Assembly (NCBI GenBank): GCA_964558465.1
Contig: CAZLEF010000068.1
Coordinates: 1 to 38,373, forward strand
Direction of reading: 5' to 3'
Length of the DNA: 38,373 nt
Origin: JACJYC01 sp964558465
Lineage (GTDB): Bacteria; Bacteroidota; Bacteroidia; Chitinophagales; Saprospiraceae
In this document: positions 1 to 9,104 of the stretch, in pieces
How the letters are laid out: each line of letters starts with the position of its first letter
Position numbering within the stretch: position 1 is the stretch's first letter
The notes under the pieces: model-generated
The model's database searches: none
Seen by the model: only the letters and a program-made list of their open reading frames with translations
Told to the model about the DNA's origin: nothing
Made by a program: the position numbers and the translations under genes

Positions 1-456
1 GGAAAGGGTGGCTACTTTGCCCAATTCTGCCTCATGCGGGGTGGCGCCTTCCCATTGCTCAAGTTCGCCGGGATAAAAGACCAGCAATGCCAGCCAGGGG
101 GTATTGGCCTTAACCGTCTTTTTGTCGGGCGTATCGCTATCCTTAAACGGCATGGCCTGCCTTTCCCAGGGCAGGGTGCTGCGGTTGAGTGTGATATGCG
201 GCAGCACGGCAGAATAATCGCCCAGACTGCCGGTCGGCGGAAAAACAGCCTGAATCTGGTCGGGCGAAATGGCGAACCGCTCCCCCAATACTGAAAAATA
301 GAAGGGGGAGGAGGAGAAAGCGGTATTTTCGGGAATGGCGGTTCCCTGGATGGTCTGGCTAACGGTCAGGGTATAATCCCCGGGGGCGAGGCTGGGTATA
401 TGATTTTGTAAAAATTCCAGGTTGACTGCCTTGGGTATTTCAGTTGAATTGGTCAT
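1..456 (-). CDS. Hypothetical protein, partial (C-terminus outside window)
   Basis: This reading frame starts with ATG at 456 and stays open for 152 codons to the window edge, so the C-terminus is missing. I do not recognise a named family. The protein has no signal peptide or membrane segment. It begins with a polar stretch, then alternating hydrophobic residues suggesting beta strands (a GDYTLTV stretch near residue 27), then a segment with GERFAISP and AVFPP, followed by LPHITLNRSTLPWER and PWLALLVFYPGE. The Pro/Trp-rich loops look like a conserved structural domain rather than an enzyme site. The gene lies 30 nt downstream of the DUF6603-like gene on the same strand, so it is probably the next member of the same operon. 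The CDS is well supported because it continues the tight gene chain with a good ATG; its function is unknown. Confidence 0.8.
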   Translation of the reverse strand, partial: MTNSTEIPKAVNLEFLQNHIPSLAPGDYTLTVSQTIQGTAIPENTAFSSSPFYFSVLGERFAISPDQIQAVFPPTGSLGDYSAVLPHITLNRSTLPWERQAMPFKDSDTPDKKTVKANTPWLALLVFYPGELEQWEGATPHEAELGKVATLS

Positions 457-486
457 TGTTCGTTGACATTTAATTTTCTGAATTTG

Positions 487-3400
487 TTAAAAATCCCAGC
501 TGCCAATGATTGGCGCCCCCACAAAGGAATCCGTCAGATGGGTGTCCAGGTTGATGACGGTGATATCCGGATTAAACCCCAGGTCGCCAAGCAGGATATT
601 CCGTTTATTTACGGTTTCCGATGCTACCAATTTTGCGTTGATGAAATCCTGAGTTTCCTCCGGATCGCTCCGCCAGGTAAACACGTGATAAGCTTGGGTA
701 AAATCATTTTTGATGGGGTCGGTTTCGTATTTTAAATTGGACCGGAGAATGGAATGGGTCGCCCCCGGAGTAGGCGGGTTGGCCGGTGTGATCCTGAGGC
801 CGGTCATGGCATCTGTCACCATTTTCTCACCGTTGACTTTTGGTGAAAGTTCCCCTCCCCACATGGCCGCCGGTACATTTTTCGTAACAGGGCTTGCATT
901 AAAACTGGCCTCCTCTCCCCCTCCGGTAATCGTAACGGTATGCACGGAGGATTGTACAGCAGGTAGCGCCATTGGGGCCACTCCGAATGTTTTTCCATTT
1001 AGCTGGGTTTTCCCCAGGCTGGCTGCTGTGGATGGTAGCTGGGCATCGGTAACAATGGAAAAATCCTTCGGATTGATGATCGATCTTCCCTGGCCATTTG
1101 CATCTTTTTCAATCTTTTTGATCAGGCCGCTTTCTACGGAGATATTACATATTTTATCATCGGCAGGCAAAAAGGATTGGCGGAAATTTTCCCAGGAGAT
1201 CGGTTGGGGTGTTGGTTTAGCATTGCCGAAGGAAATGGGAATGGTAAAGATCAAAATATGGATATGAGCAATACCTGAAAAATCCGGTCCCCAGATGCTC
1301 AGGTCTGCTCCCAGGTCGAGGGTAAGATGATGAGCGCCGAAGAAATTAATGGTCGCCGAAACGCCCATATCTACATAAATATCAGCCATGTAGAAATAGG
1401 GCTTCCAGGAAATCAGAAAATCTGCTCCCGCTTTAAACCACGCCTGTATAGACCCCGACTGCCAGACGACTTCCAGGCCTCCGCCGGCCATGACGGCATG
1501 GGGTACCAGGGCAAAATAAGCGCCTCCCTTAATGAACAGTTGCGGGGTGACCTGCCAGTTGAAGCCCAGCCGGGGTACTGTCGGATAATAGGGAGGAGGA
1601 ACGAACTGGGGGTGGTAGCCCCCGATGCTGAGCACAAATTCCCCGTTGAGTGCGCCAGGCTGCGGCTGATCCTTAAACCAGACGTAAAAAGCAAAACCGC
1701 CCGTCAAATGGCAATCCCGGGATAAGATGAAGGAGTTATTCGTAAGCTGGGCAATCGCCTCCAAATAGCCGGCATCCGGATTAAAAGCCACTTTGATCGC
1801 CAGTTGAACTTCGGCCAGCGGGCTGACCGTACTGCCTTCTTCCGGGGTGGGGATGACCAACGTAGATAGTCCCAAAATATCCAGTTCAAAGTCCTTACCA
1901 AAACTGATCGCCAGCAGGGCAAAAGAATCGATCAGTTCGAAGGAAGAAAACCGCAGTCCGGCTACCAGGAAATATTCTCCGATCTGGGGCGGCACGTATT
2001 GGCTCAGGCTGGTGATTTCCTGTTGCAGGAAGCTACCGCGTTCTGAAGGATCACTCGGTATTGCAGCGCTTCCGCTCATAGCCTGCTCGATCAAAGGGAA
2101 GCTTTCAACCTGATCGATCGGCGGCATGGTCAGCCGGCGGTTGTAGCCAAACCCGGCGGCCAAACCCGTTAGCAGGAAGAATGGCGGCCCTCCGAAAGGC
2201 ATTTCCAATACGCCGTAGATGAACAGAGAGGTTTGGCCATTTACTTGTGCGTAGGAACCAATAGCCGACAGGCTGAAGGTCTTGAAACTAATGAGCACCA
2301 GGCCATCGTATTCTTCATAGGCCTGTGTATCACCTGAAGCGGGAATCTCTTGTCGCAGGAATGCCCCGCCGATTTCCAGCGGGCCCCGTTTGAAGTCTAG
2401 CCCTAGGCCGTTGAGCGAAAAGGTGGGCAACTTGGGCGGATTAGCTGTGATATCACTCAGGTTTGTTTCCAGTCCAAGTCCATCCAGGGAAATTGTTAGT
2501 CCGGCGGCCGATAGCCCGGCATCAAACAGGACCTTGATATCTCCCTTTGCATATTGAACTCCGATCCGGTTGACCGATACCGGACCAAAAGATTTTTGCA
2601 GGTTGTACCATTTGATGTTTCCTCCGTCCGGAGTCGAAGCAGCGCCTGGAGTATCCGCTCCCGGGCTATTCGTGTCCTCGATAAAGGCACCCGGTTTGGA
2701 AGAAGACTCTTCTTTTGCTGCGGCTGGACTCTTTTCCTGAATTGATTTTTTGTCTTGGGCGAATTCAATGGGTAAATCCATTGTAATAGACTTTCCTCCG
2801 GCATCCAGTAACACCTTCAGGTCTACATTGGTGGTGAGATCCTGATCGGGCAGGGTAATACCGCCGCCGGGGATCAACCCGCTAAGATCCTCCAATTGCT
2901 GCTTGTTGAAAAAGGGCGATTGGGGGCCGGAAGCCACCAGGGCCTGAAAGGCAATCTTGAGATTATCGGAGGGCGAAAACATTTTTCCCACCAGGGGCAG
3001 TTGGGAGAGGTTGATCCCCCCGCCGATATCCAGACCAAACAAGTAATGGGATCCTGGATTCACTTGTTCCCCTCCGCCTGAGTTTTGGGTAGAGCCGTTG
3101 GTCTGCCCTTTTACATTTTCATAGGCAAAAAAAGCGTCTTTCAAGCTAATCTGGAACGGAAAATCGCCAAAGGTCGGATCCAGGGCATGGATCAGGTTGC
3201 CAATGCTGATCGTACCACCGGCAAGATCTTTATAAACGGCCAGAAATGTCGTATCGTCTTTTTCTTTATCAAAAACCAGATCGAATGCCATCTTTTCCGT
3301 ATCAAGCGTGAAGATGATCTGCCCGCTGACCAAAATAGCATAAGCAGCTACATTGGTTTTAGGGTCAACTTGCCTGGTAAGGTCGAAATCAATGATCATA

Positions 3401-4410
3401 TCGACATCCGGGCTTTTTTCTGGGGCGCTTTGTTTTTGGTCAAAAAAGTCCACTTCACAAGAAAAGGAAAAGTGTTTGGTGCTGGTATTGAATTCGATGC
3501 CCAAATATTTGACGTTGAGGTTCAGGTTTTCCAGCGATTGGGGAAGGGTGAATTTTTTATCTTTATCAAAATCACTATAAAAATGTTCGATCAAATGGCC
3601 CAAGGCTAAACTATCTACACTAATAGCACCTTTAAAATCCCAGCCTTCCTCGGGCGAATCATGCTCGGCAAGCACAGCGATCTTTACAGGGTTTTCAGGG
3701 TCATCGGATCGTTTAATAATATATTCGCTCCAAAGCGCGCCGGTCAATTGGCCTTTGGGCCGGCCGTAATAATTTAATTCCAACTGCGCGGCTATATCGA
3801 CCGGGCCGATATTGATGTTGTCAATACCCAGGTGAAGGATGGCCGTTTTGGTGCGCGGGTCGGCTATAAATGTGAAGTCGGTTAGTGTTGGCGTATTCCC
3901 GTCTTTGTTTTCCAGCTTGCCCGTTTTGAAGCGTTTAAACAGATCGGCTGCGGAAGGATGGGTACCCTGCAACGGAACCAGTTCAGCCTTGACATACAGG
4001 GAGGGCAATTCGGCGGAAACGGTGAAATTATATTGTTCAATCGCTAAGGTACCGGCTAAAAGGGCGGTTGCCTGTTTTCCAATGATATCCAGGCTGACTT
4101 CTATTTCCTGGATTGAAAATTCACCTGGGATGATGGCCCAGGAACTGGTATTATCCCATTTAAGGGTGAAGCTCAAACGGACCGGGTCCTGTCCTTCTGT
4201 AGGGATAAAAGCGAGGGAATAGATGCTGATGCCACTAAGGACGGTAACGAGTTCGTCAGGGATCAGGCCCTTTATGCCCGCCTCATTGTTAAATAAAGTG
4301 GTGTCTATCCACTCCAGGAAGGCATCGAGTTCATCGAAAGAAAAACCAGGCGGAGGGAGATAAAACCCCTCATTGCCTTGCAACGTATTTTTTAGATCCT
4401 GTAGATTCAT
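487..4410 (-). CDS. Large DUF6603-like protein (1307 aa)
   Basis: A 1307-aa protein starting at ATG 4410. The N-terminal 600 residues are rich in short alternating hydrophobic segments. A Ser/Pro/Gly/Glu-rich linker lies around residues 545-600. The C-terminal half has many Gly/Phe/Tyr-rich strand-like stretches, including GGPPFFLLTGLAAGFGYN near residue 745 and a run of PPPYYPTVPRLGFNWQVTP type. From memory this half resembles the uncharacterised family DUF6603; I could not run a profile search. There is no signal peptide, no clear transmembrane helix and no T9SS tail, so a soluble structural or self-assembling protein seems more likely than an outer-membrane barrel, although the long aromatic-rich beta pattern leaves a barrel-like fold possible. 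It sits 50 nt after the 739-aa gene and 30 nt before the next gene, all on one strand. Function unknown. Confidence 0.75.
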   Translation of the reverse strand: MNLQDLKNTLQGNEGFYLPPPGFSFDELDAFLEWIDTTLFNNEAGIKGLIPDELVTVLSGISIYSLAFIPTEGQDPVRLSFTLKWDNTSSWAIIPGEFSIQEIEVSLDIIGKQATALLAGTLAIEQYNFTVSAELPSLYVKAELVPLQGTHPSAADLFKRFKTGKLENKDGNTPTLTDFTFIADPRTKTAILHLGIDNINIGPVDIAAQLELNYYGRPKGQLTGALWSEYIIKRSDDPENPVKIAVLAEHDSPEEGWDFKGAISVDSLALGHLIEHFYSDFDKDKKFTLPQSLENLNLNVKYLGIEFNTSTKHFSFSCEVDFFDQKQSAPEKSPDVDMIIDFDLTRQVDPKTNVAAYAILVSGQIIFTLDTEKMAFDLVFDKEKDDTTFLAVYKDLAGGTISIGNLIHALDPTFGDFPFQISLKDAFFAYENVKGQTNGSTQNSGGGEQVNPGSHYLFGLDIGGGINLSQLPLVGKMFSPSDNLKIAFQALVASGPQSPFFNKQQLEDLSGLIPGGGITLPDQDLTTNVDLKVLLDAGGKSITMDLPIEFAQDKKSIQEKSPAAAKEESSSKPGAFIEDTNSPGADTPGAASTPDGGNIKWYNLQKSFGPVSVNRIGVQYAKGDIKVLFDAGLSAAGLTISLDGLGLETNLSDITANPPKLPTFSLNGLGLDFKRGPLEIGGAFLRQEIPASGDTQAYEEYDGLVLISFKTFSLSAIGSYAQVNGQTSLFIYGVLEMPFGGPPFFLLTGLAAGFGYNRRLTMPPIDQVESFPLIEQAMSGSAAIPSDPSERGSFLQQEITSLSQYVPPQIGEYFLVAGLRFSSFELIDSFALLAISFGKDFELDILGLSTLVIPTPEEGSTVSPLAEVQLAIKVAFNPDAGYLEAIAQLTNNSFILSRDCHLTGGFAFYVWFKDQPQPGALNGEFVLSIGGYHPQFVPPPYYPTVPRLGFNWQVTPQLFIKGGAYFALVPHAVMAGGGLEVVWQSGSIQAWFKAGADFLISWKPYFYMADIYVDMGVSATINFFGAHHLTLDLGADLSIWGPDFSGIAHIHILIFTIPISFGNAKPTPQPISWENFRQSFLPADDKICNISVESGLIKKIEKDANGQGRSIINPKDFSIVTDAQLPSTAASLGKTQLNGKTFGVAPMALPAVQSSVHTVTITGGGEEASFNASPVTKNVPAAMWGGELSPKVNGEKMVTDAMTGLRITPANPPTPGATHSILRSNLKYETDPIKNDFTQAYHVFTWRSDPEETQDFINAKLVASETVNKRNILLGDLGFNPDITVINLDTHLTDSFVGAPIIGSWDF

Positions 4411-4460
4411 GGAAAATTGACTGGTTGAGGATGAAGAAATGGTCCGTCCCGAAAATGCAA

Positions 4461-6680
4461 TTACTGGTGTAACAAAGCCACTGCCGGCACGGACTGTTCG
4501 TACGCCTCCGATGAATTATTTATATTATAAGGGTCATAGGGTCCAAACCAGTGAACGTATACGTCCAACACGGATTCATTGCCGACGCTCTCTACCTTAT
4601 CCAGCGATATTTTCAAGCCGGCGGCTATTTTAAAACCCAGTTGAAATATCGTTTTTTGGTTTTCGACATGATCTGCCAGGCGGACGCGTAGGCGGATGGC
4701 TGTTAGCGTAGCTTGGGAATTGGCGGCCTTGGCGCAATCACTTTTTAATGCATCCTCTAATACCCAGGGCGGATTTTTTTTGCTTTGCCAAAAACTATTT
4801 TTTCGCCTGCTTACTTTCATAGCCGGGGCTGAAGAAATTTGGAAAGCAAGAGAGGATTCGAGCAGCACACTGGTAAAGGCTTCTAATTGCGGAAAGCTTT
4901 CTGTGACAATGTCTGCTGCCTGCAAAAAAGTGATGAGATCCTCGGGTTTTACCCGCAATTGTTTGGCGAGGTCCTGAAACAATTGCAGATCTTTATCATT
5001 ATTGTCAGTGGGAACCTGCCAGTTATTTGAGTTTAATATCTTGGCGATATGCACCAGTTTGCCAAAACTCACTGACATGCCATAAGCGAGGCCGCTACCG
5101 CTTTCCAGGTTTACGGATGGGGTATTATCTGCCTGCGGATATTGCCAATAGGCAAGTACCGCCTGATAGGTAAGCATGTTATAGGTATATGATTGCTCTT
5201 TTTCCCCCTCTGCTGATTTTGACAAGTTATAGTCTGCCAATTCAACACCCATATCGGCCATCGCTTTTGCGGTTAATTCTACCTGGCGGTAGTTGAGCAC
5301 CGTATCCTGGGTCAATACCAGGGGCTGCCGGCCTTTGTCGGAGACTCCAAAGCTTTGGTAGCGAAAGGAGGTGTAGCCAAGTTGGCCGCTTACCTCGGCC
5401 TGAACACTAGCCCCCACACTGGCATTGGCGCCGATTTCTCCGGCATCCAGGGATCCGTCTGCAGCTGCATTCGCTTCTGCTCCCGCCTGGGCGCTTGGGA
5501 TAAAAGAAAACACGGACAGGAGGGCCAACTCCTGGTAACGCGGGTCAAGTGCGGTGATCTGACCATTCTTTTTGGTTTGCAGTTCAACCGGAGAGGGTTG
5601 ATCCCCCTGCTGGAACGCATTTAACAGATCCTTATACCATTGAATCTGGTCGGTTAGTTCTTGCCGATACTGCCTTAGCGCCGTACTCGATCTTTTGGCG
5701 TATTTTTTAAAAAAAGCCTGTAGATCCTCCAAATTTTGAATCAGGCCCGCGGTAGTCGGCTTATCTATCTTATTTTGAATCTGGTTTGCTATCTGGTTGA
5801 AAATATTGCCGATGTTCTCATCGTCGGCAGCATCGTTCATGGCAGACATAAACTGCTGTGAACCAAACTCTTTCAATTGGCCCTCCACCGCTCTTATGCC
5901 TTTGATTCTGAGCAGTTCTACTTTAACACTATCCACCTTGCGGCTATTGTTTCCGGCAAGTTGTTCTGCCGCGGTCTCAAAGACATATTCACACCAAGCC
6001 ACCACTTCCTCTTTCAGGTCCTTTTTACTGCCCTGGCCCAGGATGGCATTGAAGTCCGCTTTCAATCCTTTATCGCCCCCCCCTACATACCAACCTGGCG
6101 CTGGGTCTGTGAGGTGCATCATCTGCCCCGTGAGGGAAACCCCCGCATTGAGCGAAGCATTAAGGTCAAGCGATAAGCCCAGCCCTTCCGGCGTTGTACT
6201 TTCGGGAAGGGAGAGTGCTTGTCCAATGCTGAGCTCCGAATTCAGCGTTAGGGTTAGCACTTTCCGTTGTCCGCTCAGGCTTAGGAAACAGACCGGTTTG
6301 TTGCCGGCCCAACGGGCCGGCACAGAGGCGGAAGGGCCTGCCAGCGTTTTAGGTACGCAGCGATGGACGATGAGTAAGGCCACCTGTAACAGGGTCCCTC
6401 CTCCTTCTGCGGATATGTCCAGGGACGCCAGACCCGGCAGGATGAGATCCCCAAAATCAAAAGAAACCTCTACCGATACCGCCCGGCCGTACTCCCCATC
6501 GGTGCTGGACAGGTTGCCTTTATGGTCGGGCGCAACCAGCAGAAATCGCTGGTACAACTCGTCTGGCGTATAGGGCGCAAAGCGGGCCGGTACGATGACC
6601 AGGTCATCCTTAAGGCTGCGCACAGCGGTTGCCAGGCCGGACTGGGCCTGTTGAGAGGGTTTCGGGTTTCCGTTGCTCAT
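4461..6680 (-). CDS. Hypothetical protein (739 aa) with Ala/Gly-rich central segment
   Basis: A 739-aa protein starting with ATG at 6680, one base after the stop of the 54-aa gene; such tight spacing indicates translational coupling. I recognise no family. Residues 1-35 are polar, followed by a segment with PARFAPYTPDELYQRFLLVAP. Residues 70-215 look beta-rich. Residues about 225-390 look helical and charged, with several Gln-rich stretches. A low-complexity Ala/Gly/Ser segment lies near residues 390-440 (AGAEANAAADGSLDAGEIGA begins it), and the last 150 residues are mixed. There is no signal peptide or membrane helix. The position inside the chain of large proteins suggests a component of the same assembly; this is inference from context only. 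Confidence 0.8.
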   Translation of the reverse strand: MSNGNPKPSQQAQSGLATAVRSLKDDLVIVPARFAPYTPDELYQRFLLVAPDHKGNLSSTDGEYGRAVSVEVSFDFGDLILPGLASLDISAEGGGTLLQVALLIVHRCVPKTLAGPSASVPARWAGNKPVCFLSLSGQRKVLTLTLNSELSIGQALSLPESTTPEGLGLSLDLNASLNAGVSLTGQMMHLTDPAPGWYVGGGDKGLKADFNAILGQGSKKDLKEEVVAWCEYVFETAAEQLAGNNSRKVDSVKVELLRIKGIRAVEGQLKEFGSQQFMSAMNDAADDENIGNIFNQIANQIQNKIDKPTTAGLIQNLEDLQAFFKKYAKRSSTALRQYRQELTDQIQWYKDLLNAFQQGDQPSPVELQTKKNGQITALDPRYQELALLSVFSFIPSAQAGAEANAAADGSLDAGEIGANASVGASVQAEVSGQLGYTSFRYQSFGVSDKGRQPLVLTQDTVLNYRQVELTAKAMADMGVELADYNLSKSAEGEKEQSYTYNMLTYQAVLAYWQYPQADNTPSVNLESGSGLAYGMSVSFGKLVHIAKILNSNNWQVPTDNNDKDLQLFQDLAKQLRVKPEDLITFLQAADIVTESFPQLEAFTSVLLESSLAFQISSAPAMKVSRRKNSFWQSKKNPPWVLEDALKSDCAKAANSQATLTAIRLRVRLADHVENQKTIFQLGFKIAAGLKISLDKVESVGNESVLDVYVHWFGPYDPYNINNSSEAYEQSVPAVALLHQ

Positions 6681-6681
6681 G

Positions 6682-6846
6682 TCATTTTTTTTGAGTGCTT
6701 GTGCCTTCTTTGGAATTCAGTTGCTGCTGTGCCTGTTGCTGTATCTTGCTGATCAGCTGATGGACTTTCACAAAGGGCTGCTGGCCCAGGCTGTCCAGGA
6801 TGAGGTTGATCTCGTCGATGGTGAGGGTTAATTGTAGTTGATCCAT
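6682..6846 (-). CDS. Small 54-aa protein, phage-type LTIDEINLIL family (tentative)
   Basis: A 54-codon gene, ATG at 6846 and TGA at 6682-6684. It fits exactly between its large neighbours, and its stop is one base from the ATG of the 739-aa gene. The protein has a compact core with the pattern LTIDEINLILDSLGQQPF, then KVHQLISKIQ and a Gln-rich helix, ending in a polar tail. This amphipathic core resembles, from memory, short proteins found in tailed phages near tail or baseplate genes; I could not search for it. A longer overlapping frame (6677-6874) encodes a His/Pro/Gln-rich peptide and looks like a shadow. The gene seems real because of its spacing, its amino-acid pattern and its place inside the operon. 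Role unknown; a chaperone or assembly adaptor would fit its size. Confidence 0.75.
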   Translation of the reverse strand: MDQLQLTLTIDEINLILDSLGQQPFVKVHQLISKIQQQAQQQLNSKEGTSTQKK

Positions 6847-6915
6847 GAGGGTGCTGTTTAATCGATTTAAGCAAGCAATGAAAGAAGAAACGGAAGGCTT
6901 AATGAAGCATCGGCA

Positions 6916-9093
6916 TTAACGGCCAATGGCTACCCATGAAATGATCCAATTATAATTTTTGGCATCATTCAATACGTTACCATAATTATTCAACAAATCC
7001 TTCCAACTACCACCATAGTAATAAGTCGCCACTGTTAACCTGACTGTGAAGGAATTCTTGGATTGGGTAAAAATAGTGTTAGCCCCTAACATCCAATCCA
7101 TATATCGATCTCCACGAATGGAAGTAAGATAGATAGGCGTTTCGGTGAAACCACAAGCTGATGTGTCAATTGTTACTTCTATTTGGCCATTTTCTACATT
7201 GCCTGCAACCATAACCGCACGCCACCCCCCGCTGGATTCCCCACAAAAAATACTGAGGTCGTTTTTACCACTGGTAATATTATGGGCTGTACCTTTTAAT
7301 AGTCCCTGAAGTGAAATATCGCCATTGTTGGCGATACGCATTCTTTCGACCGTGGAATTTTCCTGTCCCCCGGTAAGGAACACAATATCCCCTCCGGTGG
7401 CCGGATGGCTTCCTAAAACTCCATTCCCTCCCGAAATTATTTTCACACTGCCCTGGTTGCCAGATCCACCTGTGTAATAGGCATTGCCTGCGCGCAGCGT
7501 CAGGTCGCCGCCGGCTCGCGCATTGGGTCCACTAGGCTGAGCGCTTCCCGCGCTGATCTCCAGGCTCTTACCTGCTGTGTCATTACTAGCGGAGGCAATC
7601 CCTATTTTTTGCGGCGCTGTGCCGGCATTGCTTAAAATAATCTCGTCATTAATGTAGAGTTTTTGGGTCAGGAGCACATCCCCGTCTACTTGAATTTTGT
7701 AGCCAGCATTCACCGGTTTAGTGTAATCATCCGTGATTTGGACAGGTCCAATAAACTTAGCTCCCCCTTCATTGTAAAGTGTTATTTTTCGATCTACTGC
7801 CCTTGCTCCTCCGCCATAAATATTCAGGCCAAGCGCATGCGTATTATATCCTATTTTTCCTATATCAGGGGTATCTGGATTATCTTCTATACCTACTCCT
7901 AATTGAAGGAAGGAGCGGTCGCCGGCAAGGGCCAAACTCCCCGGGGTCGTTGTTGAACCAATAGTCAGCATCTCTGTAGGCAGGTTGGTGCCGATGCCCA
8001 CTTTTTCTTCCCGCGTTACCAGGGGCGTTTTGAGTATAGGTAGCGTGGAATTGCCGTTGCCGAATCCGGGCACATCCTGATAGCGCAGGTACAGATTAGT
8101 CGGACCGGCCGGCAAGCCGGTCTGAAGTTGAGTGATGTCAAAGGTCAGCGCATCTCCAGGGTTAAGATCAAATTCAGCATTTGGCTGGAAGGTCCAGACG
8201 GTTTGCCCGGCTCCATCTGGGTTGGCTGTGGGGGCTCCATCAGTCGGATTCTTCCATTTGGCTTCTCCCGGCGTTATCTTGCAATTTTTGAGTAAGTCGA
8301 CCGTACTGAGGGCCCAGTCTTTCTTCCAGGGGGGCGCAGCATTCGGTTCCGCATCGAAAGCAATGAAAAGCCTGCTGGTTAGGGAAAAGCGAATTTTTTC
8401 CTTTGCAACTAGCTCAAGGGAAAGGGAATTGGAGGCGCTTTCTTCATTTAATACGGTATTGTAATCCCTGAACATTAAAGCCACCGGCAATTGGCTGTTG
8501 AATAGAAAATTTTTGATCCGGGCATCCAGCGTGCTGATCTCATTAATGTTGAGCGTGCTGATCTCATTAATGTTGATTTTGCCGTCGTCGGCGCTATAGT
8601 TTCGGGCAAGGAGCATTATCCCGGTTAACCGGTCGCTTGCGTTTCGGCTGGAATAGGCCGCGGTGAAATTTTCCAACTGGAAAGTAATCTTCTCATTGGA
8701 TTTTAAATCGTTCGCCCCGGTGTTCAAAAAATAAAAACTGACCGCGCCGAATTTTTCAAAAACGGCCTTGCTGATCTTCCAAATCGGCGTTAATGCATTG
8801 TTCTGCTTGTTATCCGGCGGTAATACACGGATCTGCCCATTTCTGATCGTATTATCGGACAAAACCCCCCGGCTGAAACTGAGCTTGAAATGATAATTGT
8901 CTTCTCCCGGTTCCCCCTTAAGCGACTTAGCGGACAGACTATTCGGGCATATATTCCCGATAGTCAATTTAAGGGTTTGGAAGGAGCCGTTAGACAGACT
9001 GTCTTTAACATCCATGCAAGTAACCTTATCGGTGAAAATGACAGGCTCCGAGGTGCGCATATTGGTGAGTTCGGATTGAAAGTAAACGGCCAT
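6916..9093 (-). CDS. Tail-fibre-like protein with H-type-lectin-like C-terminus (725 aa)
   Basis: A 725-aa protein with ATG at 9093, 11 nt after the stop of the 1571-aa gene. Residues 1-340 form an N-terminal region with beta-like segments that I do not recognise. Near residue 368 there is a VGIGTNLPTEMLTIG stretch, the pattern that introduces shaft-like repeats in Bacteroidota tail-fibre and adhesin-like proteins. It is followed by Gly/Asn/Asp-rich sequence to about residue 620. The last 85 residues contain ETPIYLTSIRGD, SFTVRLTVATYYYG and end in WIISWVAIGR. This resembles the H-type lectin domain, which often closes with a Trp-Ile/Val-Ala-Ile-Gly strand. By inference this is a trimeric or fibrous binding protein displaying a carbohydrate-binding tip. 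It has no signal peptide, so display would need assembly or lysis-type release. An exact 24-bp duplication lies inside the gene. Confidence 0.7.
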   Translation of the reverse strand: MAVYFQSELTNMRTSEPVIFTDKVTCMDVKDSLSNGSFQTLKLTIGNICPNSLSAKSLKGEPGEDNYHFKLSFSRGVLSDNTIRNGQIRVLPPDNKQNNALTPIWKISKAVFEKFGAVSFYFLNTGANDLKSNEKITFQLENFTAAYSSRNASDRLTGIMLLARNYSADDGKININEISTLNINEISTLDARIKNFLFNSQLPVALMFRDYNTVLNEESASNSLSLELVAKEKIRFSLTSRLFIAFDAEPNAAPPWKKDWALSTVDLLKNCKITPGEAKWKNPTDGAPTANPDGAGQTVWTFQPNAEFDLNPGDALTFDITQLQTGLPAGPTNLYLRYQDVPGFGNGNSTLPILKTPLVTREEKVGIGTNLPTEMLTIGSTTTPGSLALAGDRSFLQLGVGIEDNPDTPDIGKIGYNTHALGLNIYGGGARAVDRKITLYNEGGAKFIGPVQITDDYTKPVNAGYKIQVDGDVLLTQKLYINDEIILSNAGTAPQKIGIASASNDTAGKSLEISAGSAQPSGPNARAGGDLTLRAGNAYYTGGSGNQGSVKIISGGNGVLGSHPATGGDIVFLTGGQENSTVERMRIANNGDISLQGLLKGTAHNITSGKNDLSIFCGESSGGWRAVMVAGNVENGQIEVTIDTSACGFTETPIYLTSIRGDRYMDWMLGANTIFTQSKNSFTVRLTVATYYYGGSWKDLLNNYGNVLNDAKNYNWIISWVAIGR
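8528..8575 (-). repeat. Exact 24-bp tandem duplication inside the 725-aa gene
   Basis: Positions 8528-8551 and 8552-8575 are identical and directly adjacent. Each copy is 24 bp, a multiple of three, so the protein gains an 8-residue repeat (NINEISTL twice, near residues 172-188) without loss of frame. The absence of any difference between the copies suggests a recent slippage or unequal crossover. Confidence 0.95.
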
Positions 9094-9104
9094 ATCAATT
9101 GTTT

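Noticed and set aside
6677..6874. 65-aa minus-strand frame rich in His, Pro and Gln
   Set aside because: Overlaps the 54-aa gene in another frame; composition is typical of a frame-shifted shadow.
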